Source: Oxyruncus cristatus (Eukaryota > Chordata > Aves > Passeriformes > Cotingidae). From it: 64,000 bases of DNA. The position numbers and the translations under genes are program-made. Below, piece by piece: positions 55,301-61,280 of this stretch (position 1 is the stretch's first letter; every line of letters starts with the position of its first letter). Location: positions 188,961 through 252,960 of the forward strand of contig VXAY01003847.1 in assembly GCA_013399855.1 (NCBI GenBank), written 5' to 3'. The notes under the pieces were generated by a model that had not been told where the DNA came from, searched no databases, and was given only the letters and a program-made list of their open reading frames with translations.

Positions 55301-58300
55301 GTGGGAAGAGGGAAGCATCTGTATTGAGTGGGTGGATACAGATGTGGAATGTACTTAGCATGTCAGCATTTGCTTTCATGTACGAGATGGATCCACCATA
55401 GTGACCTCTGCTACACGCAAAACAACAAACACTATTTAAAAATTTTCTAACCACCACTAGATCTGACTGCTGTTAGAGCTTTGCAGAGAATGGATTTTCT
55501 TAGTCTGACAGAGTAGTTAGAAGAGTCAGGGAACCCTTGATTAAACAAGGACCCGTTGTGCAAGATGGGAAGGTATGCAGTACTTTGGAACAAGCAATTC
55601 ATCCATAAATCTTACGTAGATCTAAATTTTCCACCACCAGATTTCAACCATTATCTTTAGGATACAGGCATCACATAATCTCTCCCGGAATCGTTCAAAA
55701 TGCTGAACAATTGGTATGTTGGTAGGACATAACCTACCAACAGCTCTAAACTACTAAAACCAACCCATGTCCTGCCCCACCACTGTTGAGGTCCGCATTT
55801 TCATACCCCGTTCCACATTTCTCAGGCAGAGACAATGATGGTGCACTCTTTTTCTTCCTTCATTATCTAAGACTTCTCCTGGAAAAGCTAGCAGCCCTTG
55901 ACTTGGACACATGCAGTCTTCACTGGATTAAAAACTGGCTGGATGGCTGGGCCCAGTGAGAGGTGGTAAATGGAGTTACCTCCAGTTATCAGATGGTCAT
56001 TAGTGGGGTTCCCCAAGGCTCAGTATTGGGGCAAGTCCTGTTTAATATCTTTATCAACTATCTGGACGAGGGGATCGAGTGCACTTTCAGTAAGTTTGCA
56101 GATGACACCAAGTTGGGTGGGAGTGTTGATCTGCTTGAGGGTAGAAAGACTCTACAGTAGGATCTGTACAGGCTAAATCGATGGACTGAGGCCAAGAGCA
56201 TGAGGTTCAACAAGGCCAAGTGCCAAGTCCCACACTTGAGTCACAACTCCCATGCAATGCTACAGACTTGGGGAAGAACAGGTGGAAAGCTGCCTGGCAG
56301 AAAGGACTTAGGGATGTTGGTTGACAGCTGGTGAACATGAGCCAGCAGAGTGCCCAGATGGCCCAGAAGGCCAATGGCATCATGGCCTGTATCAGAAACT
56401 GTGTGGCCAGCAAGACCAGGGAAGCGATTGTCCCTCTACTCAGCACTGGTGAGGCCACACCTCAAGTACAGTGCTCAGTTCTGGGCCCCTAACTACATGA
56501 AACACACTGAGACATGTTTTAAAAGATGCAAGTCTTCATTGCAAGGGCAATGAAGCTGGTGAAGTGTCTAGAGAGCAAGTCATATGAGAAGCAGCCAAGG
56601 GAGTTGGGGTTGTTCAGCTGGAAGAAAGACTCAGGGGAGACTTTATCACTCTCTACAACTACGTGAAAGGAGGTTGTAGTGAGGCAGAGGCCAGCCTCTT
56701 CTCCCAGGCAACTAGTGACAAGACAAGAGGAAATGGCGTCAAGCTGCACCAGGGGAGGTTCGGGTTGGACATCAGGAAAAATTTCTTCGCTGAAAGGGTG
56801 ATCAGGCTTTGGAACAGACTGCTTAGGAAGGTGGTGGGAGTCCTGAACACTGGAAGTGTTCAAAAAACAACTGGACATGGCACTTAGTGCAATGGTTCAG
56901 TCGATGAGATAGTGATCAATCAAAGGTTGGACTCTATGATATTGGAGATCTTTTCCAACTGTGATTCTATGGTTGTTTAAAGGTTCCTGGCAACATCTGT
57001 GTAACACCACAGCCAGGAAGAGAAAGGTGCCTCAGCCCTGCATTGCACTTAAAGTGAGCATAAAGATGGGGATAGAACACTAAAGCTTTGTATGAGTCTT
57101 TTCCTGCATTCTGCACAGAACTCAAAGATTGAATATTTTAAATACCTATTTTCTGGTGGGAAGTAAATACCTCATAGTACACACACAACAGGCACTAAGT
57201 TACAGCAATGCCAAAAAACCCTTACTTGATTGGATCAGTTCTGAGTTTAAAAAGATGAATGAACAACTGCTAGGAAGGCAGGAGAAAAAATGTACGCAAA
57301 CACTTTTTTACAAATACATTTGTGACTTTAATAATCAGCAAGTTCACATTTCATTATGATTTAAATTAATTTTTTTATTTAGCAACTGAGATTCTTAGTT
57401 AGTTGCATGACACAAGAATTGCAATTAAGTTTTGGAAAATACGAAGAAATTATCAACCAGAAATTACGAATACTTACAACTTGTCAAACCTGCAGGCTGA
57501 AAGATGATGGCCTGCACATTGTGTGTACATATAATGTTTAAAATATCTTGACTATGTAAAAAACAGTCAGGAGGATGAGTGTATATCCATAGTTCTTTCT
57601 TTGCATCCTTGCAACATTTGAAAGAGAATTCCAATGCATATTTTAAGCATACATGTTACTCCTACAATATATCTAGAGGCAGTTTTGTAATTATTAGTAA
57701 AACTTGTTAGATCCCCTATTATCTATTTCCCTTAATTCACAGTTCAAACCTTTTGTACACTTAAATCCCAGTCACTACCAATTAAAAGAACAAGTTAACT
57801 TGACTTAAATCCTAGATAAAATACTGAAAAATATGTTGTTCAAGGAGTATAGGATTAGAGAAAAATAGTCTTAATGTCAGCCAGTCACAACTGCTTCTGA
57901 CAATGTTTGAGAACATATTATATGAGTTTTGAGATTAAGAGCTTCATTGAAAAAGTAACCAGACAAAATTAATATATCATCATTTTAAAGGAGACTTGCT
58001 ACCATAAGATTAAAGCTTAGTTTTATGCAATAGAATACATCACATGGATTAAGAAACTAAGTACAAAAAACCCCCCCAAAAACTAAACAAATCCATGGAG
58101 AAGTAAACCTGAGAACATTTGTAGGTAAAGTTTCACTATGGCCCACATCACTTTTTCAACAGGATTTAACAGATTTATCACCAACAATTTTTTATAAATA
58201 GTTGGTAAAAACATTAGCAAGAAAGACTGTCATCTGTACTGAGACGACAGACTTGTCAAGGAAGCAACAAACAGAAGAGTATGGTCAAATGCAAGAAGAT

Positions 58301-61280
58301 ACAGCTGGAACAAAGGATTCCAGAGAATTTTTACAGAACAATGAGCAATCATACCAGCAGCAAAAGCAGCAACTCAAGAGCATCTGCTAACAAACCACTC
58401 ACTGCTTATTGCCAGTGTAGCATTGTGGTAAAAAGAATTATTATGGGGTCTTTAATTTACAGACAAGGCAGGGAGAGTTGAGGGGAGACAGGAAGTCTTC
58501 TAGTAAGATGTTGGAATGTTGTCCACAGTCCTGTCCATATTTTATAAGAGTTTGGAAAACTGAAGAACAGGAAACAGGTACCTGTCAGAAGTTACATTAG
58601 AGGCTAGAGAAAAATACTAACAAAGAGATAAAATCTCCATCTCGTTGCAAAAAAGTGGGTTAGTAGTGTGAAAAGCAAAATACATATTCAAACTAGGAGA
58701 GCAATGCATAGCCAGAGGGTGGAAGGTAAAGATGGATCCACTGGAAATCACATTCACATTTTGGCAAAGTGCAGCTTTCCCATCAGAACAAAGTAACAAT
58801 GGACAGTGCAGATTTTCTTCAGTGCACTCCCCCTCACAGAGTATTCAGCAGATGAGACCTTAGTAATAGTTTAGTTTTAAATAGCCTGTGGTTTTTGTAG
58901 CGCTGGTATCTTGATCAAGAGAAATATTATTCCCAATGCTATTTCTAGGAGTCAGATAGATTTGGAGCCCTAAGAGTGTCGCATTTAACCCCCCCTAATT
59001 CCATTTATCATTCAATATAAAGTTTCTATTTTAGAATAAAAATGACATAAATTCCACCATACTTAAGAACAAAAGTAAAGAAGACTGTGGGTTGGAAAAC
59101 AGTATTAGTATTTCAGTAAAATAAACTAGCTAATGTAGCATAAGAAATCACATTTTACAGTACAATTCGAGCAACAGATAGCAATCTAAACATCCTTAAA
59201 AGCCCCATGAAACTCAAATGCAACAGTTGGTATTCCATAACTACAATGTATGAATCTGAAGCCTCAGGTTATTTACCAATCCTTAAAATCTAAACATCGC
59301 TGAGGTTCAATATATCAGTCTTTTAGATTATCTACAGCTCTAACTGATGATTCAAAAGAGAGGCTAATGAAGCAGTATACTGTGTGCACTAACAACTCCT
59401 TTCAGTTCAAAATAGCATACCAACAGCTAATAGATGTATGAATTTTTAAATCTTTCCTTGCCCTGTAAACCATTAAACTTTTCTGGAATTCACAAAGGCA
59501 CATAGAGAGAAAACCACTAAAAAAGTGGATTAAAGGCATTTGGTACTCACTTGTCTATCTCAATACCAAGTGGATTAGCTGGACGTAGGGACAAGGGGGG
59601 AATCCCTTTGTTCCTGTCAGTGCGCATGTCATAATAGTTCATTTCATCCACCCAGACAGCAGACTGATCCAAGATACCTAGAGAAAACAAAGTGCAGATC
59701 CCTAAAACAACAAGGGCGGTCCAGCACCATCAGCCTCTAACATACTGAATTAATTTGAAAAATCCTGATAAATATAAAATGCATGCCTAGGTAATATATT
59801 GGAAGACACATGGCAAAACAACCTGGATGCAATTATGCTAAATTATTTTATTATAGCTGCTGAAAAGGTATTCATGGCTGAGCATCAAACATGACCCTCT
59901 TGCAGACCGCACAGTTTCAAGAACATTAGGAACATTTTCCTGATCACAGAGTATTAGTATTTTCTTTCCTGCAAGTCTTTTGGTGTCTGTTCAAATCTTG
60001 ACATCTACTACTATCAAAACCATCTCTTACCTGGAAGTCTTATTTGCATACTTTAGGGTTTTGGTGCCATTCATTATCCAAAAGGTAAGTACGTAAGTGA
60101 ACTCTGGTCACACATCAAGACAGATGACTCAAAGGACACAGAACTGACATTGTTTCCAAAGTCTTAGCACAGACAAAGTAAAAAGGTAAGACACAAGAGG
60201 TCTTGGACCTCAGCTGAAAATGGAGCCAGCCATACTCTTGGCCTTGCCCTCCTTTAACATACCCGTCATATACTCAACACCAGAAATTACTCAATCCACA
60301 CACTTACCTGTTTTTTAAAATATAAATTCTCCTCTCCCATCACCAAAAACTTCACTGTGTAAAATTTTCACTTGATTTACCTTTCTATTATTAAGATCTT
60401 AGTGCAGCTTGGGTTAAATTATGTGTTATTTGTCACTTAACTACTAAGAATAAAAGCCTAAAATAATTCTTGTGGGAACTCCTGCCTTAGAAAAGATAAC
60501 TATCCAACTTCATCAATGAGGAGTCCTAAAAGAAACATTTCCAATCCAGAGGGTATTTAGACTGGATTCTAGATTAAGTAGAGGTCCTAGACTGCCTGGC
60601 AACATCATTTCAGCGGTTAAGCATCTCAGGAAAAATACTTAAGGCTTTCCATCTTGCAGGATGGTTTGAATTACAAATAAGAAAACGGAACTGATGACTC
60701 AACTTTCTTTAAATGATTAACTGTCAGCTCAGAATTTAGGTGTAAAGTTCATGAGTTGGTCTGTATTTTGAATTTATCTAGTACACTACTTAAGAGTAAT
60801 TACTGGATCTGTCATTAAATTTTTTAAAATTTAGAAGTTAAGTGCTACTTCTTGCAGAAAAATAAAGGGCTACTTTTCATTAGTCATTGAGGGGTTTATC
60901 AGGATTTGAGAAAGAATTAATTTACATATATGATGCCTTTGTCTCTACATATATTTGGGCATTTTACTGATACACTGTTTTCTAAATAACAGAAAATCAT
61001 CCTGAGGTGGATCCATTTCAAACACACATTTTATATAGAGAGACACTCAGTCATATATTTGTTTAGCAAAGAAAACAGATGTGGATTTGAACAAGAAATA
61101 TACCTATTTTCTCAGGTTTAAGCAGTTTGAAGGAAACAGTTGAAGTTCCTTTGCCACCGGACTTTGTAGTAACAATAATGTCTCCCTTGTCATTTTTAGC
61201 CTGTCCAACTCGACACACAATTTTACTGGCAGACATCCATTCAGCAGTTAGCAGACAGTTGTGTCCACAGATCGTTAAAC
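1299..61280 (-). CDS. EXOC2: EXOC2 (exocyst complex component 2, Sec5), internal part of the gene: 16 exons
   Basis: Sec5 is a core subunit of the octameric exocyst, which tethers secretory vesicles to the plasma membrane before SNARE fusion. It is an effector of the GTPases RalA and RalB, and RalB-Sec5 also recruits TBK1 in innate signalling (established knowledge). Sixteen minus-strand exons join in one frame with no stop and read as a close Sec5 orthologue throughout, for example [37 protein letters not shown] and [20 protein letters not shown]. On human numbering they cover about residues 41-645 of 924: most of the N-terminal IPT/TIG Ral-binding domain, the linker, the coiled-coil/CorEx-like region, and much of the helical-rod domain. 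The start exon and C-terminal third are outside the window. Splice phases agree at every junction, so no internal exon is missing. The promoter is not in the window. Residue numbers assume the unseen first coding exon has the human length. Confidence 0.97.
1380..4028 (-). other. EXOC2 intron O-P (2,649 bp)
   Basis: The intron has GT-AG ends. It contains a MIR-like SINE relic at about 2860-2995. The rest is AT-rich and unrecognised. Confidence 0.85.
2860..2995 (-). repeat. Ancient MIR-like CORE-SINE relic
   Basis: Read on the plus strand, the block 'gttaagggacttgcccaag' followed by a CTAGTAAGTGGC-like segment and a degraded TCTGATTC-like segment resembles the reverse complement of the MIR consensus (GTTAAGTAACTTGCCCAAGGTCACACAGC...). 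A CATTTTA-type motif lies at the expected upstream position. The copy is highly diverged and indel-rich. It was identified by eye from memory of the consensus, so a profile search is needed for limits and subfamily. Confidence 0.6.
4029..4090 (-). CDS. EXOC2: EXOC2 exon O (about residues 598-618)
   Basis: This 62-nt exon, the shortest in the window, reads [17 protein letters not shown], then LTSL. Acceptor is tcttacag and donor is gtgggt. The codon shared with exon N reads GAT (Asp) where mammals have Glu. It ends on a codon boundary. Confidence 0.96.
4091..7164 (-). other. EXOC2 intron N-O (3,074 bp)
   Basis: The intron has GT-AG ends and is AT-rich. I recognise no gene or transposon. It holds a C-run at about 5229-5238 and an A-run at about 5836-5847. 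Short open frames here show no similarity to anything I know. Confidence 0.8.
7165..7286 (-). CDS. EXOC2: EXOC2 exon N (about residues 557-598)
   Basis: This 122-nt exon reads [20 protein letters not shown], then [20 protein letters not shown], then E. The LTALEIPND and [11 protein letters not shown] motifs match Sec5. It begins LSSESL where mammals have LTHESL, and has [10 protein letters not shown] for RCVMATLQHT. Acceptor is gctttcag and donor is gtaata. Confidence 0.97.
7287..10398 (-). other. EXOC2 intron M-N (3,112 bp)
   Basis: The intron has GT-AG ends. The only repeat I recognise is a short CR1 3'-end fragment at about 10117-10235, close to the exon M donor. The rest is unassigned. 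Confidence 0.8.
10117..10235 (-). mobile_element. CR1 LINE 3'-end fragment
   Basis: The plus-strand text contains 'tcatagaa...cacaga', then 'gagttggaagggactcag', then 'ggatcattgagtccaact'. This is the reverse complement of the avian CR1 3' region (the GGTCCCTTCCAACTC and TTCTATGA type end). It is about 120 bp, 5'-truncated, and in the same orientation as EXOC2. There is no coding capacity. Confidence 0.8.
10399..10556 (-). CDS. EXOC2: EXOC2 exon M (about residues 505-557)
   Basis: This 158-nt exon reads [19 protein letters not shown], then [20 protein letters not shown], then [14 protein letters not shown]. The QYGGWE and LSGQWL.H.IQTVR motifs identify Sec5. Acceptor is tgatgcag and donor is gtaaat. 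It ends two bases into an Arg codon that exon N completes. Confidence 0.97.
10557..10821 (-). other. EXOC2 intron L-M (265 bp)
   Basis: A short intron with GT-AG ends between two helical-rod exons. Nothing else is recognised in it. Confidence 0.9.
10822..10890 (-). CDS. EXOC2: EXOC2 exon L (about residues 482-504)
   Basis: This 69-nt exon of 23 codons reads [12 protein letters not shown], then [11 protein letters not shown], a highly charged helix. Acceptor is ttcacaag and donor is gtaagt. Both ends fall on codon boundaries, so it would be frame-neutral if skipped. It sits 265 bp from exon M. Confidence 0.96.
10891..13949 (-). other. EXOC2 intron K-L (3,059 bp)
   Basis: The intron has GT-AG ends and is AT-rich. 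It contains a C10-A13 homopolymer junction at 12335-12357 and several A/T runs. I recognise no gene or transposon. Confidence 0.8.
13950..14074 (-). CDS. EXOC2: EXOC2 exon K (about residues 440-481)
   Basis: This 125-nt exon reads [18 protein letters not shown], then [19 protein letters not shown], then SLFSE. The [19 protein letters not shown] block is strongly conserved in Sec5. Acceptor is ccttttag and donor is gtatgg. It ends on a codon boundary. Confidence 0.97.
14075..17516 (-). other. EXOC2 intron J-K (3,442 bp)
   Basis: The intron has GT-AG ends. It contains a two-copy direct repeat at 14403-14468 and a T17-A7 tract at 14778-14801. The remainder is unassigned, and no open frame has recognisable similarity. 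Confidence 0.8.
14403..14468. repeat. Two-copy tandem repeat, 31-bp units at 35-bp spacing
   Basis: The unit starting gttacatga and ending agaaat occurs at 14403-14433 and again at 14438-14468. There are two substitutions between copies (c/a and c/t) and a 4-bp spacer. It is a simple local duplication with no visible function. Confidence 0.9.
17517..17642 (-). CDS. EXOC2: EXOC2 exon J: Ser-rich loop (about residues 398-440)
   Basis: This 126-nt exon reads [20 protein letters not shown], then [20 protein letters not shown], then DA. The Ser-rich stretch with the basic LKRGSS motif looks like a surface loop open to phosphorylation by basophilic kinases (inference). Acceptor is atccccag and donor is gtaggc. 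Phases are 1 in and 1 out, so skipping it would keep the frame. The first half varies from mammals, while [21 protein letters not shown] is conserved. Confidence 0.96.
18522..18790 (-). mobile_element. CR1 LINE fragment: end of ORF2 plus 3' end
   Basis: The minus strand reads a degraded C-terminal end of CR1 ORF2, with pieces like [20 protein letters not shown] and [10 protein letters not shown], interrupted by a stop. It then passes into the 3' end (a ggttggacca-like piece, then attctatgaattg). On the plus strand the 'catagaatta...ggtccaacc' layout is characteristic. It is 5'-truncated and in the same orientation as EXOC2. Confidence 0.88.
22030..22245. other. GC-richer block of unknown origin inside intron I-J
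   Basis: About 215 bp stand out from AT-rich surroundings by higher GC content and several CpGs (ctccgga, gggcggca, cagcgggc, cacagcgcc, accgacac). An 84-codon open frame on the minus strand has no similarity I recognise. It could be an unidentified repeat, an enhancer, or an old insertion. I saw no splice sites linking it to EXOC2. Confidence 0.4.
29213..29331 (-). CDS. EXOC2: EXOC2 exon I, with a GC splice donor (about residues 358-398)
   Basis: This 119-nt exon reads [18 protein letters not shown], then [19 protein letters not shown], then QKG. The conserved [12 protein letters not shown] block is clear. Acceptor is gttttacag. The exon must end ...CAAAAAG because exon J begins with the two bases that finish a Gly codon. 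The intron therefore opens with gcaagg, a GC donor with an otherwise good match to consensus. No GT near this point would keep the frame and the conserved Gly. This intron is the longest in the window. Confidence 0.95.
29332..32045 (-). other. EXOC2 intron H-I (2,714 bp)
   Basis: The intron has GT-AG ends. An A-rich, low-complexity segment lies at about 31062-31140. I recognise no transposon or other gene. Confidence 0.8.
32046..32148 (-). CDS. EXOC2: EXOC2 exon H (about residues 324-358)
   Basis: This 103-nt exon reads [19 protein letters not shown], then [16 protein letters not shown], nearly identical to mammals. It forms long amphipathic helices of the rod. Acceptor is cttctag and donor is gtaatc. 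It is the last exon of the compact 33.0-32.0 kb cluster. Confidence 0.97.
32149..32651 (-). other. EXOC2 intron G-H (503 bp)
   Basis: A short intron with GT-AG ends. Nothing else is recognised in it. Confidence 0.9.
32652..32733 (-). CDS. EXOC2: EXOC2 exon G (about residues 297-324)
   Basis: This 82-nt exon reads [19 protein letters not shown], then TEVQVFKK. It carries the 'GDYD..I.DY.KA' helical hairpin typical of exocyst subunits. Acceptor is gtttttaag and donor is gtaaga. It leaves after the first base of a Tyr codon that exon H completes. Confidence 0.97.
32734..32826 (-). other. EXOC2 intron F-G, only 93 bp
   Basis: This is the shortest intron in the window. It has donor gtataa and acceptor tttttaag, and is close to the minimum size usual for vertebrate introns. 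It separates two highly conserved rod exons. Confidence 0.95.
32827..32972 (-). CDS. EXOC2: EXOC2 exon F (about residues 248-296)
   Basis: This 146-nt exon reads [18 protein letters not shown], then [19 protein letters not shown], then [12 protein letters not shown], with full identity to the mammalian Sec5 that I recall. It is part of the Sec5 family domain of the helical rod. Acceptor is tgaaacag and donor is gtataa. It ends exactly on a codon boundary and is separated from exon G by only 93 bp. Confidence 0.97.
32973..36760 (-). other. EXOC2 intron E-F (3,788 bp)
   Basis: The intron has GT-AG ends. It contains a short inverted repeat at 33377-33395, a (GTT)n-T22 tract at 34298-34333, and a T/G-rich low-complexity stretch at about 35735-35800. 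No other gene is visible. Confidence 0.8.
34298..34333. repeat. (GTT)n followed by a T22 run
   Basis: Four to five GTT units run directly into 22 T residues. This simple repeat could be the poly(A) tail of an old minus-strand retroinsertion, but I see no recognisable retrotransposed body next to it. Confidence 0.9.
36761..36841 (-). CDS. EXOC2: EXOC2 exon E (about residues 221-248)
   Basis: This 81-nt exon reads [18 protein letters not shown], then TQKLENVLN, and is essentially identical to the mammalian protein. It is charged and helical and continues the coiled coil. Acceptor is tattccag and donor is gtaagt, a full consensus. It is 27 codons with matching phases (1 in, 1 out), so it would be frame-neutral if skipped. 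It stands alone, with 9.7 kb of intron upstream and 3.8 kb downstream. Confidence 0.97.
36990..37100 (+). repeat. Ancient MIR-like CORE-SINE relic
   Basis: The plus strand follows the MIR/CORE-SINE layout: AGTGG, then 'cttagagccagacactgc', an ACC.TTACTTC segment in place of GGCTCTGCCACT, 'gacttcctatatcgtcttga' for the GACTTCCTGTGTGACCTTGG-type core, then 'acaagacagtaacgctc'. The match is by eye and diverged. It is antisense to EXOC2. Confidence 0.6.
39590..39611. repeat. Short perfect hairpin
   Basis: Nine-base arms (tgctcctca and tgaggagca) flank a 4-base loop. It may be chance. No surrounding RNA-gene features are visible. Confidence 0.8.
43007..43020. promoter_or_regulatory. Candidate RFX (X-box) palindrome
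   Basis: GTTGCCATGGCAAA differs by one end base from the perfect RFX inverted repeat GTTGCCATGGCAAC. It is intronic, with no promoter nearby, so if real it would be an enhancer element. It rests on motif match only. Confidence 0.4.
46066..46090. repeat. Alternating purine-pyrimidine tract (Z-DNA-prone)
   Basis: The tract acacgcgcgc-ctgtgcgtgtgtata is almost strictly alternating and roughly self-complementary. It is a cluster of CpGs in an otherwise CpG-poor intron. Confidence 0.8.
46549..46673 (-). CDS. EXOC2: EXOC2 exon D (about residues 179-221)
   Basis: This 125-nt exon reads [19 protein letters not shown], then [20 protein letters not shown], then ALS. It is one of the most conserved stretches of Sec5 and belongs to the N-terminal coiled-coil region used in exocyst core assembly. 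Acceptor is gttttcag and donor is gtaaag. A longer open frame runs into the flanking introns on both sides, but the splice sites and homology limit the coding part to this interval. Confidence 0.97.
46674..50654 (-). other. EXOC2 intron C-D (3,981 bp)
   Basis: The intron has GT-AG ends. A GC-richer stretch at about 48700-49530 includes a relic of a CR1 ORF1 esterase domain. The remainder is AT-rich and unassigned. Confidence 0.85.
48700..49530 (-). mobile_element. Degraded CR1-type LINE ORF1 relic (esterase motif at 49441-49530)
   Basis: The minus strand of 49441-49530 reads [19 protein letters not shown] then CRALG. This is the HVGTNDTARRD...IKSDYRALG signature of the SGNH-esterase domain encoded by CR1 ORF1. 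The catalytic-block Asn of VGTND is Ser here. Downstream (48700-49440) the same strand stays GC-richer but is full of stops and only vaguely alignable, so that part of the interval is tentative. It is non-functional. Confidence 0.65.
50655..50768 (-). CDS. EXOC2: EXOC2 exon C (about residues 141-179)
   Basis: This 114-nt exon reads [19 protein letters not shown], then [18 protein letters not shown]. It starts the helical, coiled-coil part of Sec5 that packs with other exocyst subunits (family knowledge). Acceptor is tttttcag and donor is gtttgt, a weaker but valid GT donor. The start of this exon (SRFPQ) differs somewhat from mammals, while [19 protein letters not shown] is conserved. Confidence 0.96.
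51645..51725 (+). mobile_element. Avian interspersed-repeat 3' end (CR1-like)
   Basis: The segment 'ggtcagccctgaactggtca', then 'cagttggactacatgg', then 'gtcccttccaactgaaatat', then tattctatctattct matches the 3' end shared by bird CR1-type copies and some related avian repeats. Only about 80 bp is recognisable. The subfamily is uncertain and an LTR-type avian repeat is an alternative. Confidence 0.65.
52961..52985. repeat. (AT)12 dinucleotide microsatellite
   Basis: Twelve uninterrupted AT repeats. Likely length-polymorphic. Confidence 0.95.
55237..55251 (+). promoter_or_regulatory. Candidate CTCF core site
   Basis: CCATTAGGTGGCAGC fits the CTCF core (CCASYAGRKGGCAS) with one mismatch. It lies about 0.6 kb before the antisense CR1 copy. 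It rests on motif match only. Confidence 0.35.
55870..56974 (+). mobile_element. CR1 LINE, 5'-truncated ORF2 reverse-transcriptase pseudogene with 3' end
   Basis: About 1.1 kb on the plus strand, antisense to EXOC2. It encodes broken CR1 ORF2: [25 protein letters not shown] then a stop, [20 protein letters not shown], the catalytic-type [13 protein letters not shown], then frame breaks, [20 protein letters not shown], and [20 protein letters not shown] to [20 protein letters not shown]. It ends with ggttggactctatgat... and gattctatg. In-frame stops (TGA just before the RT start, TAG after ACTCTACAG) and several shifts make it dead. The RT palm still shows FADD. It was probably made by ordinary 5'-truncated CR1 retrotransposition. 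Confidence 0.95.
59551..59677 (-). CDS. EXOC2: EXOC2 exon B (about residues 99-141)
   Basis: This 127-nt exon reads [18 protein letters not shown], then [20 protein letters not shown], then IEIDK. It is the conserved linker after the Ral-binding domain and is nearly identical to the mammalian protein, with Asp where human has Glu near the end. Acceptor is tctctag and donor is gtgagt. The exon ends two bases into a Lys codon completed by the first base of exon C, 8.8 kb away. Confidence 0.97.
59678..61103 (-). other. EXOC2 intron A-B (1,426 bp)
   Basis: The intron has GT-AG ends and is AT-rich. I recognise no gene or transposon in it. Confidence 0.85.
61104..61280 (-). CDS. EXOC2: EXOC2 exon A: most of the IPT/TIG Ral-binding domain (about residues 41-99)
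   Basis: This 177-nt exon reads [19 protein letters not shown], then a [13 protein letters not shown] strand, then [15 protein letters not shown]. It is the larger part of the immunoglobulin-like IPT/TIG fold through which Sec5 binds GTP-loaded Ral. The acceptor (ttttcctag) follows a long pyrimidine run, the minus-strand view of the A-run at about 61284-61302. The donor is gtatat. It enters with 2 nt completing a Gly codon and leaves after 1 nt, so it is frame-neutral if skipped. The Ral-contact residues usually cited (Thr11, Arg27 in human) lie in the preceding exon, outside the window. Confidence 0.97.

Larger units (their letters stand above)
50769..59550 (-). other. EXOC2 intron B-C (8,782 bp)
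   Basis: This large intron has GT-AG ends. It carries a CR1-like 3' fragment (51645-51725), an (AT)12 microsatellite (52961-52985), a CTCF-like site (55237-55251) and the longest CR1 copy in the window (about 55870-56974, antisense to EXOC2). The rest is unassigned. Confidence 0.85.

Noticed and set aside
56207..56458. Minus-strand open frames over the CR1 copy (56207-56458, 56519-56878)
   Set aside because: They are antisense shadows of CR1 ORF2.
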